The notes: a model not told the origin generated them from the letters alone. Positions 42,920-52,571 are shown, counted from the first letter of the stretch. The stretch: DNA of 64,000 bases from Peribacillus simplex (GCF_001542915.1 NZ_LNNH01000027.1:1-64000), one strand, 5' to 3'. Numbers and translations are program-made.

Positions 42920-42949
42920 ATTATATAGTTTATGGGCTTCACCCGTCAA
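42920..42949 (-). promoter_or_regulatory. Promoter of the riboswitch transcript
   Basis: On the minus strand TTGACG (42949-42944) and TATAAT (42925-42920) are 18 bases apart. Transcription would start near 42913, about 25 bases before the aptamer. Confidence 0.8.
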
Positions 42950-43271
42950 ATATGAGGAATGATGGGGTGACCTCGCAACTTTATTCAATGCATATGGCCT
43001 ATCACGTAATTAATTATTCTAGTATATCATTATGCGCGGCATTAAGCCACGGGTTACCTTTTGTAACATCAATATATTTCAAATATTACTGTAAAGTTAC
43101 TTAAATGTCTTTTAGTTTACTAATATGTTAAAACCTAAGCAATTACCCGGTGGTTCCAAAGAATTGTGTTATATTTTCAATGAATAAGTACATATACCTA
43201 TATTATTATATCAGTATTAACCGATATTTAAATAAATGTTAAAAATATAATGCTTTAGTAGGGAGAATGAT
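42950..43271. other. Intergenic region before the glucosaminidase gene
   Basis: An AT-rich stretch without a gene. AGGGAGA lies before the glucosaminidase ATG. No second riboswitch was recognised; the c-di-AMP aptamer blocks expected before some autolysin genes are absent. Confidence 0.5.
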
Positions 43272-46200
43272 ATGAAGAAATTAATTATACCAACTTTCTG
43301 TTTTGCAGTATTGTCGACAGTTGCATTCGAAGAAAAAATATCTGCAGCTCCACTACATGCAGAACAGACCAATGTAGATACAGGCGTCATGTATGTAAAT
43401 GTAAATTCCGGTTCACTCAATATGAGGAAATCGGGAGCGGAAAGTGCGAGTATAGTTGCCAAGCTTTCAAAAGGCACGCCGGTAACGATTTATTCGGAAT
43501 CCAAGGGTTGGACGAAGATCAAAGCCAATGGTAAGGAGGGGTATGTCAGTACTAAGTATTTATCGGCAACGAAGCCAGGGGCTTTAACTAGGACCGCCGT
43601 AACGGTAAAGACGGTGACGAAATATGTGAATGTCAGCACGGGTTCCCTCCATATGCGGAAAAGCGGGACCGAAAGCGCAGCCGTAGTTACGAAGCTGACG
43701 CGTGGCACCCAGGTTACGGTTTATTCGGAATCCAAGGGTTGGGCGAAAGTAAAAGCCAATGGTAAAGAGGGTTACGTCAATGCCAAGTATCTCTCGGCAA
43801 CGAAACCGAACCAGGCAGCCCAATCTTCCGTCACAAGTAAGACGGCAACAAAATATGTGAATGTCAGCACGGGTTCCCTCCATATGCGGAAAAGCGGGAC
43901 CGAAAGTGCAGCCGTAGTAGCGAAGCTGACCAGGGGCACCCAGGTAACGGTCTATTCGGAATCCAAAGGATGGGCAAAGATCAAAGCCAATGGAAAAGAT
44001 GGTTATGTCAATGCCAAGTATCTTTCGGCAACGAAGCCTGATCAGGTAACCAAAGCCGCCGTAACTGGAAAAACGGCGACGAAATATGTGACGGCAAGCA
44101 CGCTCAATATGCGAAAAGGCGGTAACGTGAGCTCCAGCATCGTCACCATGCTTTCAAAAGGGACACAGGTGACGGTTTATTCGGAATCGAAAGGTTGGGC
44201 CAAGGTCAAGGTCAATGGAAAAGACGGGTATGTCAGCACCAAATATTTGTCGGCAACGAAGCCAGCGACAGGATCGGCAGAAACCACCCAAAAAACGACG
44301 ACGAAATACGTGACGGCAAGCACGCTCAATATGCGTAAAAGCGGGTCGGATAGTTCAAGCATTGTCGCGAGGCTTTCAAAAGGGACGAAAGTGACCGTTT
44401 ATTCGGAATCGAAAGGTTGGGCGAAGGTCAAAGCCAATGGAAAGGACGGGTATGTCAACACCAAATATGTATCCGCGACAAAGCCGGGAACCGCTCCCAA
44501 ACCGACTGCCCCTGAAAAAACGACGACGAAATACGTGACGGCAAGCACGCTCAATATGCGTAAAAGCGGGTCGGATAGTTCAAGCATTGTAGCGAGGCTT
44601 TCAAAAGGGACGAAAGTGACCGTTTATTCGGAATCCAAAGGATGGGCCAAGGTCAAAGCCAATGGAAAGGACGGATATGTCAGCACCAAATATGTATCGG
44701 CGACAAAACCGGCAACCGCTCCCAAACCGACTGCCCCTGAAAAAACGACGACGAAATACGTGACGGCAAGCACGCTGAATATGCGAAAAAGCGGCAGTGA
44801 AACCGCAAGCATCATCGCCAAGCTCTCAAAGGGAACCGAGGTAAAGGTCTATTCGGAATCCAAAGGATGGGCGAAGGTCAAGGCCAATGGAAAGGACGGC
44901 CATGTCAGCACCAAATATTTAACGGCGACAAAACCGGTAACGGACTCCAAGCCGGCGGTCCCTGAAAAAACGACGACGAAATATGTAAACGTGAACTCAG
45001 GGACACTCAATATGCGGAATAAGCCATCAGAAGACGCTTCGGTCATCGTGAAATTGGCAAGGGGTGTAGAGGTGGAAGTCATCTCGGAAGCAGATGGCTG
45101 GTCCAAGGTTAAAGCGTATGGCGGAGAAGGTTACGTCAGCACGCAATATCTATCAACAACGAAACCTGGTTCCACACCGGAAAAACCCGGACAGAATCCA
45201 GGCGGTGAAGTAACGACCATCACCAAATATGTAAATGTGAATGATGGCTCCAGTTTGAATATGCGTTCAAGCGCATCGACGTCCGCTACTATCATAGCTA
45301 CGCTAGTAGATAAAACGGCCGTAACCGTGTATTCGGAAGCAGATGGCTGGTCAAGGATCACGGCTAACGGAAAAACGGGTTATGTGAGCACGAAATATTT
45401 AACTGAAAAGGCACCGGATGTTCCAGGGAATCCGAATGACTCGGTCATCAAGATCGAAAAAGAGTACAATCTTACAATGGATAAGATGGTGCAAATTCAA
45501 ATGGCGGCAAATGCGCAAACAGATAAAGCGTACAAAACCTACATACGTGAGGATGGCTTGTCTCTCGTAAATTCAACCAAAGGCACCGTCAAAGGCTCCG
45601 GTTGGCGCGTAAGGGGCGGAGCTGGCCCCAATTATTGGGTGGTCGGGGATGTAAGCAATAATCAATCGCTGACGATTAAATCAAAAGTCAAAGGCTCTGA
45701 CGGGTACTACTGGTATGAGGTGAGCTATAACAAGACATGGGTGAATGCTAGTCCGGAAGACATAGAATATAACCTGAATCCCAAAAATTTCGTCAATGAC
45801 CCAGTTCATTCTTACCAGTTCGTCAAGCTCTCCCAAGTTACCAATATGAATGTCTCCGAAGTGAATGATAGAATCCTTTCAGGCAAAGGCATACTGCAAG
45901 GACAAGCTGCGACCTTCACTTCCGCAGGGGTAAAGTATGGAGTCAATGAGATTTATTTGATTTCGCATGCCTTGCTGGAGACAGGGAATGGCACGTCACC
46001 GTTGGCAACAGGAGTGAAGGTGAACGGGAAAACGGTCTATAATATGTATGGAGTGGGAGCTTATGACGGTACAGCTGTCAGCAGCGGTGCTCAATATGCC
46101 TATAATGCCGGCTGGTTCACGCCGGAAGCGGCCATTATCGGCGGCGCCGAATTCATCGCCAAAGGCTACATCTCCGCAGGGCAGGATACGCTTTACAAAA

Positions 46201-46358
46201 TGAGGTGGAACCCTACGGCAGCAGAGAAGTATGGCTATGCGTCACACCAGTATGCCACTGATATTGGCTGGGCAACCAAGCAAGTGAAACAGATTTATAA
46301 TCTATATAGTTTATTAGATTCCTATAAATTGACGATTGAAATTCCTAAATATAAATAA
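43272..46358 (+). CDS. Secreted SH3b-repeat N-acetylglucosaminidase (LytD-like autolysin)
   Basis: A 1028-residue exported cell-wall hydrolase. After a signal peptide there are nine SH3b repeats (about residues 38-715), each with the pattern YVNV..GSLNMRKSG, V.VYSESKGW and GYVSTKYLSATKP and joined by Pro/Lys/Thr linkers. The C-terminal 230 residues are a GH73-type glucosaminidase (ISHALLETGNGTSPLATGV with the catalytic Glu, YNMYGVGAYDG). Repeats 5 and 6 are almost identical in DNA, so this is a site of repeat-number change. It should cut glycan strands of peptidoglycan in the wall. Confidence 0.92.
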   Translation: MKKLIIPTFCFAVLSTVAFEEKISAAPLHAEQTNVDTGVMYVNVNSGSLNMRKSGAESASIVAKLSKGTPVTIYSESKGWTKIKANGKEGYVSTKYLSATKPGALTRTAVTVKTVTKYVNVSTGSLHMRKSGTESAAVVTKLTRGTQVTVYSESKGWAKVKANGKEGYVNAKYLSATKPNQAAQSSVTSKTATKYVNVSTGSLHMRKSGTESAAVVAKLTRGTQVTVYSESKGWAKIKANGKDGYVNAKYLSATKPDQVTKAAVTGKTATKYVTASTLNMRKGGNVSSSIVTMLSKGTQVTVYSESKGWAKVKVNGKDGYVSTKYLSATKPATGSAETTQKTTTKYVTASTLNMRKSGSDSSSIVARLSKGTKVTVYSESKGWAKVKANGKDGYVNTKYVSATKPGTAPKPTAPEKTTTKYVTASTLNMRKSGSDSSSIVARLSKGTKVTVYSESKGWAKVKANGKDGYVSTKYVSATKPATAPKPTAPEKTTTKYVTASTLNMRKSGSETASIIAKLSKGTEVKVYSESKGWAKVKANGKDGHVSTKYLTATKPVTDSKPAVPEKTTTKYVNVNSGTLNMRNKPSEDASVIVKLARGVEVEVISEADGWSKVKAYGGEGYVSTQYLSTTKPGSTPEKPGQNPGGEVTTITKYVNVNDGSSLNMRSSASTSATIIATLVDKTAVTVYSEADGWSRITANGKTGYVSTKYLTEKAPDVPGNPNDSVIKIEKEYNLTMDKMVQIQMAANAQTDKAYKTYIREDGLSLVNSTKGTVKGSGWRVRGGAGPNYWVVGDVSNNQSLTIKSKVKGSDGYYWYEVSYNKTWVNASPEDIEYNLNPKNFVNDPVHSYQFVKLSQVTNMNVSEVNDRILSGKGILQGQAATFTSAGVKYGVNEIYLISHALLETGNGTSPLATGVKVNGKTVYNMYGVGAYDGTAVSSGAQYAYNAGWFTPEAAIIGGAEFIAKGYISAGQDTLYKMRWNPTAAEKYGYASHQYATDIGWATKQVKQIYNLYSLLDSYKLTIEIPKYK

Positions 46359-46370
46359 ACGATCTTCATA

Positions 46371-46404
46371 AAAAAACACATGAGTCGACCTCATGTGTTT
46401 TTGC
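46371..46404. terminator. Bidirectional terminator
   Basis: AAAACACATGAG (46373-46384) pairs with CTCATGTGTTTT (46390-46401) around a five-base loop. Confidence 0.85.
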
Positions 46405-46429
46405 TTTTAAATTGAAAGCCCGGAAATCC

Positions 46430-46873
46430 TCATTTGGAATTGCTTTGCTTATCCTTTTCGATGATCTCCTTGACGACATCCTCGATCGTGACCGCGCCCA
46501 ATGCTTTTTCCAAGGCAAGTTCAGCGACTGAAAAGAGCGGCTCTATCGCGTCCTGTATATTTCTTCCAACAGGGCATGCCGGGTTAGGTTTTTCGTGAAT
46601 GCCAAATAATTCTTTATCCTGCATCACATTAACGGCATGATAAACATTGAGCAAAGTAATCTCGGACAGCTCCTTTGCCAATGTAGCTCCCGCGATGCCA
46701 GGCCTGACATTCACCAAGCCTGCAGTCTTGAGCATGCCGGTAATTTTCCTGATTAAGGCGGGGTTCGTGTTGACACTCTTTGCAATATAATCAGATGTGT
46801 TAATGCATTCCTTATTTATTTCTAAAAGAGATAATATATGGATTCCTACGGAAAAACGGGTACTGATGGACAT
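46430..46873 (-). CDS. ywnA: Rrf2 family regulator (YwnA-like)
   Basis: A 147-residue Rrf2 winged helix: STRFSVGIHILSLLEIN, SDYIAKSVNTNPALIRK, VRPGIAGATLAKELSEIT. A single Cys (ACPVG in the central loop) is kept, so a redox-reactive Cys rather than an iron-sulfur cluster is likely. In B. subtilis ywnA is beside ywnB; here a YwnB-like gene is 1.6 kb away with bdbDC between, and all three upstream regions share AGTTACAGGT-like sites. Confidence 0.82.
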   Translation of the reverse strand: MSISTRFSVGIHILSLLEINKECINTSDYIAKSVNTNPALIRKITGMLKTAGLVNVRPGIAGATLAKELSEITLLNVYHAVNVMQDKELFGIHEKPNPACPVGRNIQDAIEPLFSVAELALEKALGAVTIEDVVKEIIEKDKQSNSK

Positions 46874-46937
46874 CTTGTTCTCTCCTTTAAAATCTCGATT
46901 CCTATATAGTATAAATTATTTAACATGTAATTCAAGT

Positions 46938-46947
46938 AGTTACAAGT
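46938..46947. promoter_or_regulatory. Candidate YwnA site upstream of ywnA
   Basis: AGTTACAAGT, one base different from the AGTTACAGGT found upstream of bdbD (47046-47055) and, inverted, upstream of ywnB (48437-48446). Confidence 0.45.
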
Positions 46948-47045
46948 TATAATGATATTCAATCACGTCCGCTGCCATAAATAAAAGGTATGTTAAATTG
47001 ACAAACCATCATGGTGAAACTTATATTATACCGTGTAAATCAATC

Positions 47046-47055
47046 AGTTACAGGT
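47046..47055. promoter_or_regulatory. Candidate YwnA site upstream of bdbD
   Basis: AGTTACAGGT about 100 bases before bdbD. The same ten bases occur on the other strand upstream of ywnB. Confidence 0.45.
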
Positions 47056-47155
47056 ACGCGGCAAATGGAAAGGGGGAACTGAAATCAGCCTTAATGGAGT
47101 CCAAGGGACCTGTATAAGGAATTTTAAACAACTATAATAGCTATGGAGGTTCATG

Positions 47156-47845
47156 ATGTCTAATAAAAAAAATAAGAAACAAAAACAATCATCTGCATTC
47201 ACGTTTTGGATCATCGGGTTGGTGGCTGTAATCATTATCGGGTTCATATTCCTGGCTAACGGGAAAGAAGAGGATACGGCCGCTTATGAAATCGATTATA
47301 AATCACAGCCTTATTTAGGAGATAAATCAGCCCCTGTGCAAATTGTTGAATTTGGTGATTATAAATGTCCAGTGTGTAAAACATTCGAGGAGAAATTCTT
47401 TCCATCGATCAAAAGTGAGTTGGTCGATACAGGAAAAGCGCAATTTTATTTCATGAATTATTCGTTCATTAATGTCGATTCCACTAGATCCGCTAAATTT
47501 GCGGAGAGCGTTTATCAGGAATTAGGAAATGAAACCTTCTGGAAGTTCCATGAGCTATTATTCAGTAAGCAGCCCGATGATCATAAATATGAAAAAGAAG
47601 ACATATTCACCGATGAATTCTTAGAAGATACATTGAAGGAAATCGCAAATGAAGCTGATGTGAAAAAAGTGGTCACCTCCTTTAAAGCAGGCAAATCCGA
47701 AGATCACTGGAACAAAGATATGAAGACTGCCGAAGAATTAGCCGTAACCGGCACACCTTCCCTATTCGTCAATGGCAAGAAGTTTGAGGGGAACACGATA
47801 GATGATCTAAAGAAAATGGTTGATGAAGCTGCGAAGGAGAAATAG
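47156..47845 (+). CDS. bdbD: Membrane-anchored thiol-disulfide oxidoreductase BdbD
   Basis: About 229 residues of the DsbA fold with an N-terminal membrane anchor (FTFWIIGLVAVIIIGFIFLA). The redox site is CPVC in FGDYKCPVCKTFEEKF, the cis-Pro is in TGTPSLFVNG. It oxidises thiols in exported proteins and is re-oxidised by BdbC, encoded three bases downstream. The TATGGAGGT site serves ATG 47156 or 47153. Confidence 0.92.
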   Translation: MSNKKNKKQKQSSAFTFWIIGLVAVIIIGFIFLANGKEEDTAAYEIDYKSQPYLGDKSAPVQIVEFGDYKCPVCKTFEEKFFPSIKSELVDTGKAQFYFMNYSFINVDSTRSAKFAESVYQELGNETFWKFHELLFSKQPDDHKYEKEDIFTDEFLEDTLKEIANEADVKKVVTSFKAGKSEDHWNKDMKTAEELAVTGTPSLFVNGKKFEGNTIDDLKKMVDEAAKEK

Positions 47846-47848
47846 TCG

Positions 47849-48271
47849 ATGAACAAATCGCTATTATTTGCTTGGATAGTATCCATCATGGCCACTGCGG
47901 GAAGTCTCTACTTTAGTGAAATCCTGCATTATGTACCTTGTACCTTTTGCTGGTACCAACGAATCTTGATGTACCCACTCGTCCTATTATTAGGCCGGGC
48001 CTTTTATGAACAAGACCTGAAAATCCACCGATACATCCTCCCCCTGTCCATCTTGGGGATGCTGGTATCGGGGTATCACTATTGCCTGCAAAAGATCCCC
48101 GCCCTGCAGCAATTCGAAATGTGCCAAAGCGGCGTCCCGTGCTCAGTCGACTATATAAATTGGCTAGGATTCATCACGATTCCATTTTTGGCCTTTATCG
48201 CATTCACGCTCATCACCATATGTATGGGAGTGCTAATGAACACAAATCGGAAAAACGAAACAGCAGCATGA
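47849..48271 (+). CDS. bdbC: Disulfide bond formation protein BdbC
   Basis: A 140-residue DsbB/BdbC membrane protein with four helices. Two Cys pairs are seen, CTFCWYQR in the first loop and CQSGVPCSVDY in the second, which pass electrons from BdbD to quinone. It forms an operon with bdbD and is followed by a strong terminator. Confidence 0.93.
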   Translation: MNKSLLFAWIVSIMATAGSLYFSEILHYVPCTFCWYQRILMYPLVLLLGRAFYEQDLKIHRYILPLSILGMLVSGYHYCLQKIPALQQFEMCQSGVPCSVDYINWLGFITIPFLAFIAFTLITICMGVLMNTNRKNETAA

Positions 48272-48278
48272 AAACCGC

Positions 48279-48323
48279 ACCATTCCTTGTGGAAATGCCT
48301 CCACAGGAAATGGTGTTTTTTTA
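48279..48323 (+). terminator. Intrinsic terminator of bdbDC
   Basis: Fifteen-base arms (48279-48293 and 48300-48314, one mismatch) are followed by GTTTTTTT. Confidence 0.88.
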
Positions 48324-48349
48324 TTGATAAAATACGAACGGGAATAGCC

Positions 48350-48415
48350 ATAAATCGCCGAAACTGGCGAGTATATCAACGAAATCCGCAATTATATCGC
48401 CGAACATATTTCAAA
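48350..48415. repeat. Three imperfect 20-22 base repeats
   Basis: Three units share the core ATATCGCCGAA or ATAAATCGCCGAA (middle unit ATATCAACGAA). The spacing is close to that of the longer repeats at 36430-36640 and 49318-49495, but the core is different. Confidence 0.6.
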
Positions 48416-48436
48416 CTAACATTTGACAAAGGAGTA

Positions 48437-48464
48437 ACCTGTAACTTATATTATTACTTGTAAT
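48437..48464. promoter_or_regulatory. Candidate YwnA operator upstream of ywnB
   Basis: ACCTGTAACT (48437-48446) is the exact inverse of AGTTACAGGT at 47046-47055, and ATTACTTGTAAT (48453-48464) is a small palindrome with the same GTAA core. They lie 50-80 bases before ywnB. Confidence 0.5.
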
Positions 48465-48514
48465 AAAAATGATTACATTTAAGTTATTTCAACCAATCAT
48501 AGGAGGAATCTACA

Positions 48515-49156
48515 TTGAAAATAGCGATCATAGGTGCAAGCGGAAAAGCAGGAAGCATGATTTTAAATGAGGCAAGGACTAGAGGACATGAAGTTACGGC
48601 GGTGGTCAGGGATGAAGCCAAAATTCAGGATCAAACGGTATCCATTTTGGTCAAAGACATATTCGAGATCCAAGCGGACGATTTGAAGCAGTTCGATGTG
48701 GTTGTGAATGCTTTTGGTGCAGCTCCAGGGAAAGAACATTTGCATGTGGAGGCAGGGAACATCCTGATCGATGCCCTCAAAGGCGCGCCTCAAACTAAAT
48801 TGATCGTTGTCGGCGGTGCCGGAAGCCTTTTCGTTGACGAGGAGAAAACGACACGTGTTCTGGATACGCCTGAATTCCCTAAAGAGTACTTTGCCACGGC
48901 GTATAATCAATCCAAGAACCTGGAAAGATTGCAGCAGGCAAGCGGCATCCAGTGGACATTCATCAGTCCTTCCGCCTTCTTTGATCCACAAGGGACGAGA
49001 ACTGGTCAGTATGAACTTGGCAAAGACAACCTGCTCGTAAACTCTAAAGGCGAGAGTTATGTAAGTTATGCCGACTTCGCCATTGCGGTACTTGACGAAA
49101 TGGAAACTCCGCAGCACATCAATCAACGCTTCACCGTTGTCGGCGAAGCGAAATAA
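48515..49156 (+). CDS. ywnB: NAD(P)-binding oxidoreductase (YwnB-like)
   Basis: A 213-residue atypical short-chain dehydrogenase: IAIIGASGKAGSMILNEA is the nucleotide loop; VVGGAGSLFVDE and WTFISPSAFFDPQGTRTG are typical of YwnB/biliverdin-reductase-like proteins. TTG 48515 follows AGGAGG. It is probably under the YwnA-like regulator and may serve redox stress. Confidence 0.85.
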   Translation: MKIAIIGASGKAGSMILNEARTRGHEVTAVVRDEAKIQDQTVSILVKDIFEIQADDLKQFDVVVNAFGAAPGKEHLHVEAGNILIDALKGAPQTKLIVVGGAGSLFVDEEKTTRVLDTPEFPKEYFATAYNQSKNLERLQQASGIQWTFISPSAFFDPQGTRTGQYELGKDNLLVNSKGESYVSYADFAIAVLDEMETPQHINQRFTVVGEAK

Positions 49157-49317
49157 TATAAGTCGGACTTGGCCGTCGCGTCCCTGTCTCCCGATATATG
49201 CTTTATATGAGACAGAGGCGATGCCCAAGTTCACCCTAACCATTGATGGAACCTCCCCAATTTCAAACTTTCAATTCATGAACAAAGTAGACGTAAGAAT
49301 CCGAACTAGACTTCCGT

Positions 49318-49495
49318 TAATTCGTCCTGGACGCTCAATAATTCGTCCCCCATCCGCACTAATTCAACCTAGACGTCCAATAATTCGACCTACACCCGAT
49401 TAATTCGTCGCCCATCGGAATAATTCGTCCCAGACGCCAACAATTCAACCTACACCCCCCACAACAATTCGTCCTATATCACACGAATTCTTCCT
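49318..49495. repeat. Degenerate tandem repeat, inverted copy of the 36-kb family
   Basis: About eight units of 20-21 bases begin TAATTCGTCC or TAATTCAACC. The inverse complement GGACGAATTA is the core of the units at 36430-36640. The block fills the gap between ywnB and pgcA and has no gene of its own. Confidence 0.85.
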
Positions 49496-49531
49496 TTTCT
49501 CCTGGCCGTCCGGAGTTTTTATGTTGAAAAT

Positions 49532-49560
49532 ATTGACTGTTGCCCATTTATTGCTGATAA
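49532..49560 (+). promoter_or_regulatory. Promoter of pgcA
   Basis: TTGACT (49532-49537) and GATAAT (49555-49560) are 17 bases apart, about 105 bases before the pgcA start. Confidence 0.7.
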
Positions 49561-49666
49561 TATAGCGAAGAAAGTCCTATGTACGGCTTTTTTTATGTGG
49601 TGGTTTTTAGTAGAATTATCTGGTTTTTCCAATAGGAAACTAGAAAGAAAGAAGGACTGTGTGAAG

Positions 49667-51406
49667 ATGGATTGGAAACGTTCCTACAACTCATGGGTGA
49701 ATTTCGAAGGCCTTGATGAGGAAATGAAGTCATTACTTACAATGATTAAAGATGATGAGAAGAAAGTTGAAGATGCGTTTTATAAGAACTTGGAATTCGG
49801 CACAGGCGGCATGCGCGGGGAAATCGGTGCAGGCACGAATCGGATGAATTTATATACGGTTCGCAAAGCGACATTGGGATTGGCGCATTATCTCCTGGAA
49901 ATCGGAGATGAAGCAAAAGACAGGGGCGTGGCAATCGCGTATGATTCACGCTTTAAATCGCCTGAATTTGCCATGGAGGCAGCGAAGACCTTGGCTACTG
50001 CAGGGATAAAGGCGTATCTATTTGATGAGCTAAGACCGACTCCAGAGCTATCCTTTGCCGTTCGTGAGCTGAATGCTTATGCTGGGATCGTGATCACGGC
50101 TAGCCATAATCCACCCGAATACAATGGCTATAAGGTATATGGGCCAGATGGCGCGCAACTTCCGCCGGCCACGGCTGATAAAGTCATTGGATTCGTCAAT
50201 GCGATCGAAGATGAATTGACGATATCGGTGAAGGATGAAGAGACCTTAAAAGCGCAGGGGCTGATCGAGATGATCGGTGAAGAAATCGATGCCGCTTATA
50301 ATGAAAATTTACTTACTGTCCCGGAAAACAAGGACATAAGTGAGCAAGTCGATGTGACGGTCGTATTCACGCCGCTTCATGGGACGGCAAATAAATCGGT
50401 GAGGCGGGCTTTGCAGGATCTGGGATACGACAAGGTACATGTCGTAAAAGAGCAGGAATTGCCTGATCCCAATTTCTCGACAGTCAAATCTCCGAATCCT
50501 GAAGAGCATGCCGCATTTGAAATGGCGATCGATTTGGGCAATAAGGTATCTGCCGACCTGTTGATCGCTACCGATCCCGATGCAGATCGACTCGGAATCG
50601 CAGTTAAAAATAAAGCTGGCGAATATGTGGTGCTTACAGGCAATCAAACGGGTGCGCTCATATTGGATTACCTCTTAAGGGAAAAGCAAGCAAAAGGGAC
50701 GTTACCCGAAAATGGCGTGGTCTTAAAAACGATCGTGACTTCGGAAATCGGCCGTACGATCGCAAAGGAATATGGGTTGGAGACCGTAGATGTATTGACC
50801 GGTTTTAAATTCATCGCCGAAAAAATCAACGATTATCGGGAAAACGGCCAGCATACCTTCCTATTCGGTTATGAAGAAAGCTATGGCTATTTAATCAAGG
50901 ATTTTGCTAGGGATAAAGATGCGATCCAGGCAGCCATCCTTGCGGTTGAGGTTTGTGCTTACTATAAAAAGCAGGGCATGGATGTATATGAAGGGCTGAT
51001 CCAAATCTTTGAAAAGTACGGATATTACTTGGAGGGGCTTCAATCGTTGACCTTAAAGGGAATCGAAGGCGCCGGGCAAATCCAGGGGATTCTCGATCAA
51101 TTCCGTCAAGATCCTCCCAAGCACATTGCCGGAAAAGCGGTAGTGGTCCAGGAGGATTATCAAAGCGGCTTGAAGCTGACGATGGACGCTGATACCGAGG
51201 AAGTGATTGATTTACCCAAATCAAATGTAATCAAGTATTTCCTTGAGGATGGTACATGGGTTTGCCTACGTCCTTCCGGGACGGAACCGAAAATCAAATT
51301 CTACTTCGGCATCCAAGGAGAAAAAATGGAAGAAGCCGAGTTGAAACTGAAGCAGGTAATGAATGCCTTCATGGCGAAAATTAACGGAATCATTAACGGA
51401 GCGTAA
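49667..51406 (+). CDS. pgcA: Alpha-phosphoglucomutase PgcA
   Basis: A 579-residue phosphohexomutase that interconverts glucose-6-phosphate and glucose-1-phosphate, feeding UDP-glucose synthesis. The active-site Ser is in [13 protein letters not shown], the metal-binding loop is [13 protein letters not shown] and the phosphate-binding loop is [12 protein letters not shown]. Near the N-terminus [18 protein letters not shown] is typical. ATG 49667 follows AAGGA at ten bases and gives the family length. gtaB is the next gene, consistent with a glycolipid and teichoic-acid sugar role. Confidence 0.94.
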   Translation: MDWKRSYNSWVNFEGLDEEMKSLLTMIKDDEKKVEDAFYKNLEFGTGGMRGEIGAGTNRMNLYTVRKATLGLAHYLLEIGDEAKDRGVAIAYDSRFKSPEFAMEAAKTLATAGIKAYLFDELRPTPELSFAVRELNAYAGIVITASHNPPEYNGYKVYGPDGAQLPPATADKVIGFVNAIEDELTISVKDEETLKAQGLIEMIGEEIDAAYNENLLTVPENKDISEQVDVTVVFTPLHGTANKSVRRALQDLGYDKVHVVKEQELPDPNFSTVKSPNPEEHAAFEMAIDLGNKVSADLLIATDPDADRLGIAVKNKAGEYVVLTGNQTGALILDYLLREKQAKGTLPENGVVLKTIVTSEIGRTIAKEYGLETVDVLTGFKFIAEKINDYRENGQHTFLFGYEESYGYLIKDFARDKDAIQAAILAVEVCAYYKKQGMDVYEGLIQIFEKYGYYLEGLQSLTLKGIEGAGQIQGILDQFRQDPPKHIAGKAVVVQEDYQSGLKLTMDADTEEVIDLPKSNVIKYFLEDGTWVCLRPSGTEPKIKFYFGIQGEKMEEAELKLKQVMNAFMAKINGIINGA

Positions 51407-51432
51407 TGCAGCCATATTACTGAACAAAATGA

Positions 51433-51468
51433 GGCCTTTTCCCGATATCCGTTCGGGGAAAGGCCATT
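51433..51468 (+). terminator. Terminator-like hairpin after pgcA
   Basis: GGCCTTTTCCCG (51433-51444) pairs with CGGGGAAAGGCC (51454-51465) with one wobble pair. The T tail is short. Confidence 0.6.
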
Positions 51469-51584
51469 TGGCATGCTGGAGCAAACCCGACCGGATCGGG
51501 ATATTATTGTAAAGACGGATGTTAATTTTGAAGAAATTGGTATATAATAGGTTGATGTGAAAGTGGTTATATTTGACTGAAACA

Positions 51585-51612
51585 TTTACAAAAAGCGAGA
51601 CTATGTTACTAT
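51585..51612 (+). promoter_or_regulatory. Promoter of gtaB
   Basis: TTTACA (51585-51590) and TACTAT (51607-51612) are 16 bases apart, about 70 bases before the start. Confidence 0.6.
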
Positions 51613-51683
51613 GAATAATGTATATGGTAAACTAGTTATCATATGGACTGGTGAAAAAGTTATTACGAAGGAGTTACAAAAGA

Positions 51684-52571
51684 ATGAAAAAAGTTAAAAA
51701 GGCGATAATACCTGCAGCGGGATTGGGAACTAGATTCTTGCCAGCTACGAAGGCGATGCCTAAAGAAATGCTTCCGATAGTGGACAAGCCAACTATTCAA
51801 TATATCATAGAAGAAGCCGTGAAATCGGGAATCGAAGATATTATCATTGTTACAGGGAAGAACAAACGGGCGATTGAAGACCACTTCGATAATGCCTACG
51901 AACTAGAGAACAACCTGCGCGAAAAAGGAAAATTCGATTTATTGGAGAAAGTGCAATATCCCTCCAATCTAGCCAATATCCATTACATTAGGCAAAAAGA
52001 ACCTAAAGGGCTTGGGCATGCTGTATGGTGCGCACGTAACTTTATTGGCGATGAACCATTCGCCGTTCTTTTAGGTGATGACATCGTACAAAGTGAAGTG
52101 CCTTCATTGCGTCAATTAATCAATGAATATGATGCAACGGGCTCGTCCATCATTGGCGTTCAGCCCGTGGATGAGAAAGAAACGCATAGGTATGGCGTCA
52201 TTGACCCGGTTACCCAGGAAGGCAGAAGGTACGAAGTGAATCGTTTCGTTGAAAAACCGAAACAAGGAACGGCGCCTTCCAATTTAGCGATCATGGGAAG
52301 ATATATTTTAACCCCGGAAATATTCGATTTCTTGGAAACGCAAGAAACAGGAGCTGGCGGCGAAATCCAGTTGACGGATGCGATCCAAAAATTGAATGAA
52401 ATCCAAAAAGTATTCGCCTACGATTTCGAGGGTAAACGCTATGATGTCGGAGTGGTGGATGGCTTTGTGAAAACGACCATCGAATTTGCGCTGCAACGCC
52501 CTGAATTGAGAGATGACATCATCAAGGAAATGGAAAATATACTAAAAATGCATAAGGCAGCAACCAAATAA
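51684..52571 (+). CDS. gtaB: UTP-glucose-1-phosphate uridylyltransferase GtaB
   Basis: A 295-residue enzyme that makes UDP-glucose for teichoic acid glucosylation and glycolipid anchors. Motifs: [25 protein letters not shown] with the nucleotide-binding GxGTR and Lys, LGDDIVQS with the metal Asp, and [16 protein letters not shown] 51684 follows GAAGGAG at nine bases and gives the length of B. subtilis GtaB. Confidence 0.95.
   Translation: MKKVKKAIIPAAGLGTRFLPATKAMPKEMLPIVDKPTIQYIIEEAVKSGIEDIIIVTGKNKRAIEDHFDNAYELENNLREKGKFDLLEKVQYPSNLANIHYIRQKEPKGLGHAVWCARNFIGDEPFAVLLGDDIVQSEVPSLRQLINEYDATGSSIIGVQPVDEKETHRYGVIDPVTQEGRRYEVNRFVEKPKQGTAPSNLAIMGRYILTPEIFDFLETQETGAGGEIQLTDAIQKLNEIQKVFAYDFEGKRYDVGVVDGFVKTTIEFALQRPELRDDIIKEMENILKMHKAATK

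Noticed and set aside
42950-43271. c-di-AMP (ydaO) riboswitch upstream of the autolysin gene
   Set aside because: The conserved blocks of that aptamer are not present; the only aptamer nearby is the manganese one on the other strand.
43490-45361. Repeated minus-strand frames opposite the autolysin
   Set aside because: They mirror the SH3b repeats and have no independent start signals.
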